A stretch of 6,029 bases of DNA from Anaerolineae bacterium (GTDB taxonomy: Bacteria; Chloroflexota; Anaerolineae; Anaerolineales; Villigracilaceae). The DNA lies in the NCBI GenBank assembly GCA_003158885.1, contig PMLN01000060.1, forward strand, positions 1 to 6,029, in the 5' to 3' direction. Each line of letters starts with the position of its first letter. The first letter of the stretch is position 1. Under the pieces are notes generated by a model. That model was not told where the DNA came from. It saw nothing but the letters and a program-made list of their open reading frames with translations, and made no database searches. Of this stretch, positions 5,385 to 6,029 are shown piece after piece. The position numbers were made by a program, and so were the translations under genes.

Positions 5385-6029
5385 ATGAGAAAACTCTTGG
5401 CAGGCATTTGTGTTTTGACACTCGCCTTATTGGCATGTAACCTCAATAAAGAGTTGACATCTTCATCAAAAAACGAATCAGGCATAGCAACCGCCGTCGC
5501 ACAGACGATGCAAGCCGTTCAAAGCGCATCGCCCACCGCGCCGACAATTTTCGACACCCCAGTTCTCGACACGCCGACTTTACCGACTTTAATCACTCCC
5601 TCGCCTTCTGCAACACCGATGGCTGTTATCAAAACAAGCGCCGCTTGCCGAAGCGGACCGGCTGAAACTTATAAAAGCATCACCGATGTGAATCCGAATC
5701 AAAAGGCGGCCGTGCTTGGAAAGGATCCGTCGGGAAATTATTGGCTGATTGAAACTACATCAGGAGAATGCTGGGTGGCGGCACAATCCGTCACGATCAC
5801 AGGCAACATACAAACCATTCCAGAAGTGACTCCGCCGCCCCCAACACCGGCCGGCATACCTGCAAGGCCGGGAAGTTTATTCTATCAATATTCATGCGGC
5901 ATCTCCGCTAACGTGACCACGCAACTCACTTGGGTAGCGGCCTCAACCGATGAAGCTGGTTTTCATGTTTATCGCAATGGCGTGCTGATCGCGACTCTAC
6001 CGGCAAATTCCACCAGCTACACTGATACC
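5385..6029 (+). CDS. Second SH3b-FN3 lipoprotein, 3' partial
   Basis: The frame is open from ATG 5385 to the window edge (215 codons, no stop), so the C-terminus is missing. The signal peptide MRKLLAGICVLTLALLAC has lipobox LLAC (Cys18). The linker has IATAVAQTMQAVQSA followed by Pro/Thr repeats. The SH3b-like region (about 80-135) shows ACRSGPAETYKSI, AAVLGKDPSGNYWLIE and ECWVA, with C88 and C129 at the positions of C81 and C124 of the upstream paralogue. A PEVTPPPPTPAGIP linker follows, then an FN3-like start: YSCGISANVTTQLTW (C171), DEAGFHVYRNGVLIATLPANSTSYTDT. This matches the upstream protein block by block (GFRVYRQGAQIADLPATKTSVIDT), so the two are tandem duplicates. About 30-35 residues, including the partner of C171, should lie beyond the edge. 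Confidence 0.82.
   Translation, partial: MRKLLAGICVLTLALLACNLNKELTSSSKNESGIATAVAQTMQAVQSASPTAPTIFDTPVLDTPTLPTLITPSPSATPMAVIKTSAACRSGPAETYKSITDVNPNQKAAVLGKDPSGNYWLIETTSGECWVAAQSVTITGNIQTIPEVTPPPPTPAGIPARPGSLFYQYSCGISANVTTQLTWVAASTDEAGFHVYRNGVLIATLPANSTSYTDT

Overview
The window looks like a chromosomal segment from a member of the Chloroflexota, most likely Anaerolineae-like. This is an inference from protein style, not a database result. The evidence is the series of small lipoproteins with Pro/Thr-rich linkers carrying NBR1-type Ig-like, SH3b-like and FN3-like domains, the phosphatase-like N-terminus beginning MSLKDIYNFLPL, and moderate GC with AT-rich intergenic DNA. I see no tRNA, rRNA, CRISPR array, transposase or phage gene.

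Layout. Positions 1-370 (+) hold the 3' end of a secreted or envelope protein whose start lies outside the window. A 46-nt perfect hairpin (405-450) separates it from a convergent minus-strand pair. That pair is an OmpR-type winged-helix regulator (1665-1003) and, 2 nt downstream of it, an NBR1-like lipoprotein (1000-464). The receiver domain of the regulator has lost every canonical phosphorylation residue. The AT-rich divergent intergenic region (1666-1896) carries a 12-bp tandem repeat containing two TTGACA boxes.

From 1897 rightward everything is on the plus strand and tightly packed. A YbaK-type aminoacyl-tRNA deacylase (1897-2370) overlaps by 1 nt (TAATG) an unusual chimeric ORF (2370-2828). 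The chimera joins the first third of a DUF442-type phosphatase to the C-terminal part of a fumarylacetoacetate hydrolase (FAH) family protein. Its stop overlaps (ATGA) the start of a lipoprotein gene (2825-3655) that is broken by an in-frame TAA at codon 39. Next come its intact paralogue (3663-4550) and two tandem SH3b-FN3 lipoproteins (4621-5364 and 5385 to beyond the window end). The last one runs off the edge and has no stop in the window.

The most notable points are two apparent gene-decay events side by side: a fusion by deletion that removes both active sites, and a nonsense codon separating a lipoprotein signal peptide from its body. They adjoin a locus of two tandemly duplicated lipoprotein families. 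I see no convincing new defence or enzymatic system. The lipoproteins probably act on the outer face of the cytoplasmic membrane as adhesive or scaffold-like proteins of unknown role.
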